This document shows positions 54,401-61,574 of a DNA stretch of 61,574 nucleotides, piece by piece. Position numbers and translations under genes: made by a program. How positions within the stretch are numbered: the stretch's first letter is position 1; every line of letters starts with the position of its first letter. The notes below the pieces were generated by a model, which made no database searches, was not told the DNA's origin, and worked only from the letters and a program-made list of their open reading frames with translations. The stretch is from Roseibium sediminis. GTDB taxonomy: Bacteria; Pseudomonadota; Alphaproteobacteria; Rhizobiales; Stappiaceae. The stretch lies in NCBI RefSeq assembly GCF_008711325.1, contig NZ_VXDB01000023.1, positions 1 to 61,574 of the forward strand, given 5' to 3'.

Positions 54401-55180
54401 TCAAAAGGCTGCCGGGTAGAGACCGCCGTCGAGCAGGATGTTCTGGCCGGTGATGTAACCGGCATGGACCGAGCACAGGAACGCGCAGGTTTGGCCGAAT
54501 TCTTCCGGGGTGCCGAAGCGCCCTGCGGGGATTTCTGCAGCAGATGCGGCTTTCACCGCATTCAGAGTTTGACCTGTTGCTGCGGCCGTCCGCTCAAAGC
54601 CGCCCTTCAGACGGTCCGTGTCGAATTTGCCGGGCAGGATGTTGTTGATCGTGACCCCATGCGGGGCGACCTGTCGGCAAACGCCGGCGAGGAAGGCCGT
54701 CAGGCCTGCGCGCGCTCCGCTGGAAAGATCAAGCCCCTCGAGTGGCATTTTGACGGACATGGACGTGATATTCACGATCCGGCCAAAGCCACGCTCCGTC
54801 ATGCCGGGAAGGACAGCCTTGGCAAGCTCCACGGGCGTCACGAAGTTCTGGATCACGCCCGCCAGGATCGCCTCCCGATCAAGTTCCGTATAGTCCTTGC
54901 GCGGCGGGCCGCCGTTGTTGTTCACCAGAATATCCGGCTGGGGACAGGCAGCCAGAAGAGCCTTTTGACCTTCGCCAGTCGAGACATCGGCAACCACGTG
55001 GTTCACCGCCACGCCATATTTTCCGGAAATGTATTCACCGACAGCCTTGAGGGTTTCAGCATCCCTTCCGTTAAGGGTGATATCACAGCCTGCTTCTGCA
55101 AGCGCTTCGGCGCAGCCGCGCCCTAGTCCGCGACTTGATGCGCAAACAAGTGCCGTTTTTCCTGCCAGACCCAGATCCAT
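54401..55180 (-). CDS. Atypical short-chain dehydrogenase/reductase lacking the catalytic Tyr-Lys
   Basis: A 259-residue SDR. The cofactor motif ALVCASSRGLGRGCAEALAE and the NNNGG segment are present, as are NITSMSVK with the catalytic serine and the INNILPG and LLDGGLYP ends. Where YxxxK should follow, the chain reads GLDLSSGARAGLTAFLAG, so both catalytic residues are missing; a known subgroup of BKR-like SDR proteins shows this change. The ATG at 55180 begins the fold, while the frame extends upstream with non-homologous residues. The reaction and substrate are unknown. It is divergent from plcP. Confidence 0.85.
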   Translation of the reverse strand: MDLGLAGKTALVCASSRGLGRGCAEALAEAGCDITLNGRDAETLKAVGEYISGKYGVAVNHVVADVSTGEGQKALLAACPQPDILVNNNGGPPRKDYTELDREAILAGVIQNFVTPVELAKAVLPGMTERGFGRIVNITSMSVKMPLEGLDLSSGARAGLTAFLAGVCRQVAPHGVTINNILPGKFDTDRLKGGFERTAAATGQTLNAVKAASAAEIPAGRFGTPEEFGQTCAFLCSVHAGYITGQNILLDGGLYPAAF

Positions 55181-55317
55181 TCGTTCATCCCTTTTCAGGC
55201 TGCTTCCAAGTGCACGGATCGTATCGGCTGGATCTGTTTTGTCACTGTCCTTCTTGTCGAAGTCAGTTCGGTAGGGGGAAGGAAAAGGGGCCCATCGTGG
55301 TGTCATGGGCACAGGTC

Positions 55318-55335
55318 CTGTCATATGGATGCAAT
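55318..55335 (+). promoter_or_regulatory. Candidate Pho box upstream of plcP
   Basis: CTGTCATATGGATGCAAT matches 13 of 18 positions of the PhoB consensus (CTGTCATAWAWCTGTCAY), with a perfect first half. It lies 46-63 bp before the plcP ATG, a suitable distance for phosphate-starvation activation. Confidence 0.5.
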
Positions 55336-55381
55336 CTGAATCGGTCAGAAGGTGCTCCAGACCTCTATTGGAGACAGGCAC

Positions 55382-56185
55382 ATGTCAGGCCAGACTGCAC
55401 ATCGCCAGTACAGGGCGTTGTTTCTATCCGATATTCACCTTGGCACGCGCGGTTGTCAGGCCGACCTGTTGCTCGACTTCCTCAAATACAATGATGCGGA
55501 AACCGTTTATTTGGTCGGGGACATCGTAGATGGCTGGCGCCTCAAGAAATCCTGGTACTGGCCGCAAGAACACAATGATGTGGTGCAGAAAATCCTGCGC
55601 AAGGGGCGCAAGGGCAGCCGCATTGTCTATGTTCCGGGCAATCACGATGAATTCCTGCGAAATTTCCTTGGAACGCATTTCGGCGGGATCGAAGTCGTCG
55701 ACAGTATCATTCACGAGACGGCAGACGGGCGGCGTTACCTGATCATTCATGGCGATCAGTTTGATGTGGTCATGCGCCACGCCAAGTGGCTCGCCTTCTT
55801 TGGCGACAAGGCCTACGGCTTTGCTTTGGGCGTGAATACATGGGTCAATGCCGCGCGCCGCCGACTTGGCTTTTCCTACTGGTCATTGTCCGCCTGGGCC
55901 AAGCTGAAGGTCAAGAATGCGGTCAACTTCATTGGTCGCTTTGAAGATGTTCTCGCCGAAGAGGCCCGACGCCAGGGTGCAGACGGTGTCGTGTGCGGCC
56001 ATATCCATCATGCTGCAGATCAGGATATGAATGGCATTCACTATATAAACACCGGAGACTGGGTCGAAAGTTGTACGGCGGTAGCCGAACATCACGACGG
56101 AACATTCGAGGTGATCAAATGGCAGCAGATGCAACAGGAGCAGTATCTTCCGGATCGGCAAGAGGTGCCTCAGGCAGCCGCATGA
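55382..56185 (+). CDS. plcP: Metallophosphoesterase of the PlcP / LpxH-like group
   Basis: A 267-residue calcineurin-type phosphoesterase. The metal motifs are FLSDIHLG (D17, H19), LVGDIVDGW (D47), VPGNHDEF (N87, H88), IIHGDQFD and VCGHIHHA. Such sequences are often annotated as UDP-2,3-diacylglucosamine hydrolase, but the tight pairing with a glycosyltransferase fits PlcP, the intracellular phospholipase C that turns phospholipids into diacylglycerol during phosphate starvation. GGAGACAGGCAC precedes the ATG. The stop overlaps the next start (ATGA). The PlcP identity is by context and needs phylogeny to separate it from LpxH. Confidence 0.85.
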   Translation: MSGQTAHRQYRALFLSDIHLGTRGCQADLLLDFLKYNDAETVYLVGDIVDGWRLKKSWYWPQEHNDVVQKILRKGRKGSRIVYVPGNHDEFLRNFLGTHFGGIEVVDSIIHETADGRRYLIIHGDQFDVVMRHAKWLAFFGDKAYGFALGVNTWVNAARRRLGFSYWSLSAWAKLKVKNAVNFIGRFEDVLAEEARRQGADGVVCGHIHHAADQDMNGIHYINTGDWVESCTAVAEHHDGTFEVIKWQQMQQEQYLPDRQEVPQAAA

Positions 56186-57207
56186 GCTCGATCCTGATCG
56201 TTACCGATGCCTGGCGACCCCAGATCAATGGTGTGGTGCGATCTCTGGAGCGCACCGCTGAAGAACTGGTGTCCATGGGGTTGCGGGTGGAATTTCTCAC
56301 CCCGCAGCTGTTTCGGACCCTTCCGTGTCCGACCTATCCTGAAATTCGCCTGTCGCTGACGACGCCCGGCCGGGTAGAGCGCCTGATGACGGAATTTGCC
56401 TGCGACCATCTTCACATAGCAACGGAAGGGCCGCTTGGGTTGATGGCGGCCCGGATCGCCGTGAGGAAAAAGCAGCCGTTCACCACCAGCTATCACACGA
56501 GATTTCCCGAATATCTCGCTGCCCGACTTCCCGTGCCGCTTTCGTGGTCCTATGCATGGTTGCGGCGGTTTCACAACTCCGGCAATGGCTGCATGGTCGC
56601 CACGCAGTCGCTGGAAAATGATCTCAAGGCTCGCGGTTTCAAGAACCTCATGCGCTGGACGCGCGGGGTGGATGAGACCGTGTTCCATCCTGCCGAATCG
56701 TCGGTGCTTGATCCGGCCATCGTGCGTCCCGTCTTCATGAATGTCGGGCGCGTTGCAGTCGAGAAGAACATCCGGGCCTTTCTGGAACTCGATTTGCCGG
56801 GAACCAAGGTTGTTGTCGGAGAGGGCCCGCAGCTGGAAGCGCTCAAGCGCGAGTTTCCTGATGTTGTCTTCACCGGCTCGAAGGTCGGGGATGACCTTGC
56901 TCGCCACTATGCCTCTGCCGATGTCTTCGTCTTTCCTTCCCTGACGGATACGTTTGGCAATGTCCTGCTCGAGGCTCTGGCCTGCGGCGTGCCGGTGGCC
57001 GCCTATCCGGTCATGGGGCCGCTTGATGTCATAGGTGATACCGGTGCGGGGGTGTTGTCCGACGATCTGCAGGCAGCCGCTCTTGGGGCGCTGGAAATAT
57101 CGCGGGAGCATTGTCGGAAGGTCGCGCTTGGCTTTTCCTGGTCGGCCTGTGCGAAGCAGTTCCTCGAAAATGCAGAGGTTGCGCGCGCGCAGATGAGCGC
57201 CGGCTGA
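56182..57207 (+). CDS. agt: Glycosyltransferase (GT4-like), probable Agt glycolipid synthase
   Basis: A 341-residue GT-B fold transferase. The start ILIVTDAWRPQINGVVRSLE holds the acceptor-side glycine loop, SYHTRFPEYLAARLPVP is typical of the diacylglycerol-glycosyltransferase group, and SLTDTFGNVLLEALACG holds the donor-binding end. The ATG at 56182 overlaps the plcP stop by four bases, so translation is coupled; longer in-frame starts lie inside plcP. In marine bacteria and rhizobia PlcP and Agt together replace phospholipids with glucosyl- or glucuronosyl-diacylglycerol when phosphate is low. The sugar donor is not predictable. Confidence 0.85.
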   Translation: MSSILIVTDAWRPQINGVVRSLERTAEELVSMGLRVEFLTPQLFRTLPCPTYPEIRLSLTTPGRVERLMTEFACDHLHIATEGPLGLMAARIAVRKKQPFTTSYHTRFPEYLAARLPVPLSWSYAWLRRFHNSGNGCMVATQSLENDLKARGFKNLMRWTRGVDETVFHPAESSVLDPAIVRPVFMNVGRVAVEKNIRAFLELDLPGTKVVVGEGPQLEALKREFPDVVFTGSKVGDDLARHYASADVFVFPSLTDTFGNVLLEALACGVPVAAYPVMGPLDVIGDTGAGVLSDDLQAAALGALEISREHCRKVALGFSWSACAKQFLENAEVARAQMSAG

Positions 57208-57326
57208 CCTTGAAGGTGGAACCTGTCGGCGGGTGCTTTTCAACCCGCATGTCTTTGGCTAGTCTCGGCTTCCCTCCTGCCGGTTGATCCAACCGGGTCT
57301 CACCGTTCTTTTGCAAGGCCAGTTTC

Positions 57327-58319
57327 GTGACGAATCAAACAACTTCTGCTGCCGCTGTTCAGCTCGCAGACATTCAGGCTGCCGCCAAGCGAATCGAAGG
57401 AATGGCCGTTCGAACGCCCTTGTTGCGCTCGGCGGTTCTTGATGATCTGACCGGTGGCACGGTTCTGTTGAAGCCGGAAAACCTGCAGCGGACCGGTTCG
57501 TTCAAGTTTCGCGGTGCCTTCAATACATTGAGCCAGATCCCCGAAGCGGATCGGCCAAAGGGTGTCGTTGCCTGTTCCTCCGGCAACCACGCCCAGGGCG
57601 TTGCCGAAAGTGCCCGCCTGCTGGGGATGCCCGCAACCATCGTGATGCCTGAGGATGCTCCGGTCATCAAGCTGGAGCGGACACGCGCGATGGGCGCGCG
57701 GGTGGTGACCTACAAACGCGGTGTAGAGGATCGGGATCAGATCGCGCTTGGCATTCGGGAAGAGACGGATGCCCGCTTCGTCCACCCCTATAATGACCCG
57801 GCTGTTGTTGCCGGACAGGGGACCATCGGTCTGGAAATTGCCGAACAAGCCAAAGCCATGGGGCTGGTTCCTGATGTCGCTGTTGCCTGTACCGGTGGCG
57901 GCGGGCTTTCCAGCGGTGTTGCACTGGCGCTGTCCGGGATGGTCCCGGGAATCGAGTTCCGGACATCCGAACCTGAAGGGTTTGACGACTTCAGTCGCTC
58001 CCTGGTCAGTGGACGCATTGAAAGCAATGAATCAGCCTCTGGCTCTGTTTGCGATGCGATCCTGACCGGGGAACCTGGAACGCTTGCCTTTTCCATCCTG
58101 AAGGAAATTGCCGGAGCCGGCCTTGTCGTTTCGGATCGTGAAGCGCTCGACGCGGTCGCCTTTGCGTTTCGGGAACTGAAGCTAGTGCTTGAGCCCGGTG
58201 GGGCGGTTGCGCTTGCGGCCATACTGTCAGGAAAGCTGGATATTCGTGGACGTATCGCAGCTGTTGTCCTTACGGGAGGAAATGTCGATCCGCAGATGTT
58301 GCAGAGGGCGTTGGCGTAG
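57327..58319 (+). CDS. PLP-dependent threonine/serine dehydratase
   Basis: A 330-residue fold-type II PLP enzyme. The lysine motif is GSFKFRGAFNTLS, the phosphate-binding tetraglycine loop is ACTGGGGLSSGVAL, and SSGNHAQGVAESARLLG is the conserved N-terminal loop. It lacks the C-terminal regulatory ACT domain of biosynthetic IlvA, so it is a short catabolic-type (TdcB-like) enzyme or a serine racemase-like protein. The start is a GTG with AAGG upstream. It deaminates threonine or serine to 2-oxobutyrate or pyruvate. It stands alone after agt. Confidence 0.9.
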   Translation: MTNQTTSAAAVQLADIQAAAKRIEGMAVRTPLLRSAVLDDLTGGTVLLKPENLQRTGSFKFRGAFNTLSQIPEADRPKGVVACSSGNHAQGVAESARLLGMPATIVMPEDAPVIKLERTRAMGARVVTYKRGVEDRDQIALGIREETDARFVHPYNDPAVVAGQGTIGLEIAEQAKAMGLVPDVAVACTGGGGLSSGVALALSGMVPGIEFRTSEPEGFDDFSRSLVSGRIESNESASGSVCDAILTGEPGTLAFSILKEIAGAGLVVSDREALDAVAFAFRELKLVLEPGGAVALAAILSGKLDIRGRIAAVVLTGGNVDPQMLQRALA

Positions 58320-58608
58320 TCGTGCACGTTGTTTGTAGATGATTTGCCCGTGATCGTCTTTTGTTTTGCGTGTCATGTATTAATTGTAGGTATTTGCCCT
58401 TATCTTGAATATTCAATCTGAATCATGAAATTATTTTATTCATCTTCGTAATTTGTATTTTGTCTCTATTTCAATGTTTTGCATTTTTTTGAAATTCTTC
58501 GGATCTAATTCGTTGAATTGATGTTTTCTATTATAAATTGGTAAGAATTCGGTTGGTATGAAGGCTTTGTCTTTTTTGACATTCTAGCATGTTATTATGA
58601 GAGTCATC
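58320..58608. other. AT-rich leader of the globin-coupled receptor
   Basis: 289 bp, very AT-rich with many T runs (compare 3010-3560). No gene is seen. It is the only room for the promoter of the chemoreceptor gene. Confidence 0.45.
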
Positions 58609-59940
58609 ATGGAGCAGAGCAGCCTCGAAGGGCGCCGCCGATTTTTCAACATCACCGCCGAAGACCACGACACAGCTCGAAACATCTGGCCGTTTCTCGA
58701 AACGGTCCTGCCTGAGATTCTGGACGGGTTTTATGCTCAGGTCGGCAAACTGCCGCATCTGAAGGCTCTTGTCGGGACTCAGGCTTCTCGCCTTGTCGCC
58801 GCGCAGACGGCGCACTGGCGCTCCCTGTTTCAAGGTGGAATAACCGATGCCTATTTCGAGGCGGCTCGAAAAATCGGTTTGGCACATGTGCGGGTTGGTC
58901 TTGATCCCACATGGTACATTGGTGGCTACAGCTACATCATGACGGAGCTGAACCGGCATGTGCTGAAAAGGCACCGGTTCTCGGTGAAAAAGGCCACTCG
59001 GGTCATGGAAACCGTAACGAAATTCGCCATGCTCGACATGGATATCGCCGTCTCCACCTATCATGAGGAAGCTGTTGCTCGCATACAGGGCAAGGAAGAG
59101 CGACTGAAGACGGCGATTTCCGAGTTCGATCAGGTGATGGCAGGGGCTGTTGGCGAGCTGGAACAAGCCTCACACCTTCTGGAGACGACGTCCAGCGACC
59201 TGACAAATGCGTCCGGCACCATGACCAAACGCATGTCGGATATGGATGTGGCATCGGACACAACGTCAACCGGTGTTCAGTCCTGTGCAGCGGCGACCGA
59301 GGAAATGGCCATGTCCATCGAGGAGATCGGACGTCAGGCCAGCCAGTCCAGCAGCATCGCTCAACAGGCAGCTACAAATGCGCAGGCCGCAAATGGCTCG
59401 ATTCTGGAATTGGCGCAGATTGCCGAACAGGTTGGATCGGTCATCGGTTTGATCTCCGACATTGCCGAGCAGACCAATCTGCTGGCTCTCAATGCCACGA
59501 TCGAGGCCGCAAGGGCAGGCGACATGGGACGTGGCTTTGCAGTGGTTGCCGCCGAGGTGAAGGAACTGGCCAGCCAGACCACGCGTGCCACGGAAGAGAT
59601 TACCGACAAGATTGCGGGCATCCAGTCGGCCACTCGCCGATCCGTTTCGGATATCGAGGCCATCACATCCACGATCGGGCAGGTCGCAGAAATTGCGACA
59701 AGCATTGCCTCGGCAGTTGAAGAGCAGTCTGCGGCGACGGCGCAGATATCGAGCAACGTCCAGCAGGTTGCCAGCGGGGCGCAGGAGTTCTCCGAGGCAA
59801 TCGGCACGACGCGTCAGGTTGTCGATCAGACAGAGCAGAGCGCGCACCGGATTCAGGACATGTCCGGAGGACTACGGCAACAGGCCGAGCGGCTTGGCGT
59901 TGAAAGCAGAGCCTTCTTTGCCAGGGTTTCCCAACTGTAA
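58609..59940 (+). CDS. Globin-coupled methyl-accepting chemotaxis protein
   Basis: A 443-residue cytoplasmic chemoreceptor (447 if the ATG at 58597 is used; GAGAG lies 8 bp before 58609). Residues 1-155 are a protoglobin/globin-coupled sensor domain with the proximal haem histidine in [20 protein letters not shown]. Residues about 190-440 form the signalling coiled coil with the tip [20 protein letters not shown] followed by [15 protein letters not shown]. No membrane segment is present. It should sense oxygen or another gas through haem and direct swimming (aerotaxis). A terminator follows. Confidence 0.92.
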   Translation: MEQSSLEGRRRFFNITAEDHDTARNIWPFLETVLPEILDGFYAQVGKLPHLKALVGTQASRLVAAQTAHWRSLFQGGITDAYFEAARKIGLAHVRVGLDPTWYIGGYSYIMTELNRHVLKRHRFSVKKATRVMETVTKFAMLDMDIAVSTYHEEAVARIQGKEERLKTAISEFDQVMAGAVGELEQASHLLETTSSDLTNASGTMTKRMSDMDVASDTTSTGVQSCAAATEEMAMSIEEIGRQASQSSSIAQQAATNAQAANGSILELAQIAEQVGSVIGLISDIAEQTNLLALNATIEAARAGDMGRGFAVVAAEVKELASQTTRATEEITDKIAGIQSATRRSVSDIEAITSTIGQVAEIATSIASAVEEQSAATAQISSNVQQVASGAQEFSEAIGTTRQVVDQTEQSAHRIQDMSGGLRQQAERLGVESRAFFARVSQL

Positions 59941-59948
59941 ACTTCAAG

Positions 59949-59982
59949 ACGGGCCGGGGAGGTAATCTCGGCCCGTAATTCC
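59949..59982 (+). terminator. Probable terminator after the chemoreceptor gene
   Basis: ACGGGCCG pairs with CGGCCCGT around a 12-nt loop; a modest T-rich tail follows. Confidence 0.6.
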
Positions 59983-60073
59983 TTAACGTTAATTTTGTGT
60001 TTTTTCTGGCTGCTATCCTTGGTTTTGGCTGAATTGTGGGGTTTTGGGTCAATTCCCGTCCCTCTACTGGGGG

Positions 60074-60093
60074 CTACGTAGATCCATACGTAG
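60074..60093. promoter_or_regulatory. Inverted repeat CTACGTA-N6-TACGTAG upstream of the RTX-like gene
   Basis: Perfect 7-bp arms 92-111 bp before the gene start; each arm contains a TACGTA palindrome. It is a good candidate operator, and CTACGTA also occurs at 11365. Confidence 0.5.
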
Positions 60094-60184
60094 ACCGTGC
60101 GAATATCAAATTTGGGTCTCCTGGGTAACTTTACGGTAACGACTGATGCAATTTGCGAGTTGTGCTCGAAAGGGAGATGTCTCG

Positions 60185-61574
60185 ATGACAGCCAAGATTC
60201 AAAAGGCAGATGCTGCTGCCGCCAATGCAGGCGGAGATGCAAAGGCCGAGAAATTCGACAAGACGCTGAAGGGTACCGCTGGTGCAGATAACCAGAAGGG
60301 AACCGCAGGCAACGACGTGATCAAAGGCGGCGCCGGTAACGACAAGCAAGTCGGTGGTGCAGGTAACGACCTGATCAAGGGCGGCGCAGGCAACGACCTC
60401 CAGAAGGGCGGCGCTGGCGACGATAAACTCGTTGGTGGCAAGGGTAACGACACCCAGCTCGGCGGAACTGGCAACGACGTCATCAAGGGCGGTGCTGGTA
60501 ACGACAAGCAGGCTGGTGGCGCAGGCAACGACAAGCTCGTTGGCGGCAAGGGCAACGACATTCAGCTTGGCGGTGCAGGCAACGACCTGATCAAGGGTGG
60601 CGCTGGCAATGACAAGCAGGCTGGTGGCGCTGGCAACGACGTCCTAAAGGGCGGCGCAGGCAACGACATCCAGAAGGGCGGCGCTGGCAACGACCTGATC
60701 AAGGGCGGCACGGGCAACGACGTTCAGTATGGTGGCACCGGCTCCGACAAGCTCGTCGGTGGCAAGGGCAACGATGTCCAGTTCGGCGGCAAGGGCAATG
60801 ATGTCCTGCTGGGCGGCAAGGGCAACGACATTCAGTTTGGCGGTGCAGGCAACGACTTTATCAAGGGCGGTGCAGGCGACGACATCATCAAGGGCGGCGC
60901 TGGCAACGACACCATCCGTGGTGGCGCAGGCAACGACGTGGCCCTGTATGATGGCTACCGCGCCGACTACAACATCCGCACCGAGAACGACACGACCTAT
61001 GTCACGCACATTGCTTCCGGCAATGTTGACAACCTCAAGGGTGTCGAGCAGCTGGCCTTTACCGACCGGACCGTGAACATCGCCAATGGCGGTGCAAACA
61101 ACGGCGGCGGCAATAACGGCGGTGGCTGGAACAACGGCGGTGGCTGGAATAACGGCGGCGGCAACAATGGCGGTGGCTGGAACAACGGTGGCTGGAACAA
61201 CGGTGGCTGGAACAACGGCGGTTGGAACAACGGCGGCGGCAATAATGGCGGTGGCTGGAACAACGGCGGTTGGAACAACGGCGGCGGCAACAATGGCGGT
61301 GGCTGGAACAACGGCGGTTGGAATAACGGCGGCGGCAACAATGGCGGTGGTTGGAACAACGGCGGCGGCAACAATGGCGGTGGTTGGAACAACGGCGGCG
61401 GTAACAACGGCGGCGGTTGGAACAACGGTGGCTGGAACAACGGTGGCGGAAACTGGGGCGGCGGCAAGCCGAAGCCGCTGGATCCGATCAAGGTTGAAAA
61501 CGGCCGTATCTGGGGTGACCCGCACTTCGTTGGCGCCGATGGCGGTACCTATGACATTCAGGGCGAAGCCGGCA
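60185..61574 (+). CDS. RTX-type beta-roll protein with Gln-ladder repeats, WNNGG linker and GDPHF (VWD-like) domain, partial
   Basis: An open frame of at least 463 codons that runs past the end of the window. GGGAGATG and the ATG at 60185 give a start MTAKIQKADAAAANAGGDAK, with no classical signal peptide, so type I secretion is likely. Residues about 30-255 are some 25 nonapeptides of the GGAGND-xxx type, the calcium-binding RTX beta-roll. They alternate: every odd repeat up to the 21st carries Q at position 8 (NQK, KQV, LQK, TQL and so on), the evens are mostly hydrophobic (VIK, LIK, KLV). A closing DYNIRTENDTTYVTHIA segment follows. Residues about 300-425 are WNNGG/GGGNN repeats. The visible end, WGDPHFVGADGGTYDIQGE, is a von Willebrand D-like start. 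A surface adhesin or matrix protein is inferred. Confidence 0.88.
   Translation, partial: MTAKIQKADAAAANAGGDAKAEKFDKTLKGTAGADNQKGTAGNDVIKGGAGNDKQVGGAGNDLIKGGAGNDLQKGGAGDDKLVGGKGNDTQLGGTGNDVIKGGAGNDKQAGGAGNDKLVGGKGNDIQLGGAGNDLIKGGAGNDKQAGGAGNDVLKGGAGNDIQKGGAGNDLIKGGTGNDVQYGGTGSDKLVGGKGNDVQFGGKGNDVLLGGKGNDIQFGGAGNDFIKGGAGDDIIKGGAGNDTIRGGAGNDVALYDGYRADYNIRTENDTTYVTHIASGNVDNLKGVEQLAFTDRTVNIANGGANNGGGNNGGGWNNGGGWNNGGGNNGGGWNNGGWNNGGWNNGGWNNGGGNNGGGWNNGGWNNGGGNNGGGWNNGGWNNGGGNNGGGWNNGGGNNGGGWNNGGGNNGGGWNNGGWNNGGGNWGGGKPKPLDPIKVENGRIWGDPHFVGADGGTYDIQGEAG
61086..61464 (+). repeat. In-gene Asn/Gly/Trp repeat tract
   Basis: DNA encoding units such as GGAACAACGGCGG and GGCGGCAACAATGGC repeats about 20 times within the RTX-like gene. 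It is coding, in frame throughout, and likely to vary in copy number between strains by slippage or recombination. Confidence 0.85.

Noticed and set aside
61086..61464. CRISPR-like repeated DNA
   Set aside because: Repeats are short, in frame, of mixed 12-15-bp periods and code for protein; there are no unique spacers.
60644..61525. Proline/valine-repeat and proline-rich frames opposite the RTX-like gene
   Set aside because: They are the reverse complement of the GGAGND and WNNGG repeats; the sense frame has the start, calcium repeats and GDPHF motif.

Overview
The window reads as chromosomal DNA of a GC-rich, probably marine alphaproteobacterium; the closest match in style is the Roseibium/Labrenzia/Stappia group, a guess from gene content rather than a database result. 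The clues are an Entner-Doudoroff cluster with a fructose ABC operon ordered like frcRBCAK of Sinorhizobium, a BacA/SbmA peptide transporter, a PlcP-Agt-type lipid-remodelling pair, a form II CoxL-like dehydrogenase and many small-molecule transport and catabolic genes. I see no rRNA, tRNA, CRISPR array, insertion sequence or prophage.

Layout. 0.1-2.9 kb: two-gene redox operon (cytochrome b with an EB_dh-type haem domain, then a ferredoxin-NAD reductase). 3.0-3.65 kb: AT-rich intergenic DNA. 3.66-4.2 kb: redoxin. 4.5-8.7 kb: the most distinctive block, an R-body (reb) locus with an ECF-type sigma factor, three RebB-family genes and four unrecognised or remotely similar small genes; the last two rebB copies are near-duplicates, each closed by an intrinsic terminator. 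8.9-13 kb: trhO, a VLVR-repeat secreted protein, an SMP-30 lactonase and a His-rich protein. 13-14.8 kb: a divergent Lrp/AsnC regulator and alanine dehydrogenase around a perfect inverted repeat. 14.8-15.8 kb: three tandem glycine-zipper lipoproteins. 16-24 kb: pgi, a PilZ protein, a Na/Ca exchanger, eda, edd and zwf; a palindrome of the type TTTAAATCGATTTAAA precedes pgi, edd and zwf. 24-29.4 kb: frcK-frcA-frcC-frcB-frcR. 29.8-34.6 kb: adenine deaminase, an AAA ATPase and an acyl-CoA ligase. 34.7-42.3 kb: an HTH/periplasmic-binding-fold regulator, an Imm11-like orphan immunity gene, a DMT permease, two VOC proteins, an RHH protein, a Tat-exported subunit with a GMC oxidoreductase, and a nucleoside hydrolase. 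42.5-45.1 kb: a RimB-type protease, RimK ligase and M14-like deacylase operon. 45-54.3 kb: mixed metabolism and transport, including the lone CoxL-like subunit, SbmA, ThiD and FadL. 54.4-58.3 kb: an atypical SDR, the PlcP-Agt pair with a possible Pho box, and threonine dehydratase. 58.6-61.6 kb: a globin-coupled chemoreceptor and a large RTX-like protein that runs off the end.

How it fits together. Glucose 6-phosphate (Pgi, Zwf) enters the Entner-Doudoroff pathway (Edd, Eda). Fructose imported by FrcBCA is phosphorylated by FrcK and reaches the same pathway through Pgi. The shared palindrome suggests one regulator coordinates the central genes, while FrcR (ROK family) probably controls import. 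The reb block is a self-contained unit that may make retractile R-body ribbons under its own sigma factor. The terminal RTX-like gene has an unusual two-turn periodicity in which a glutamine recurs on every second nonapeptide.
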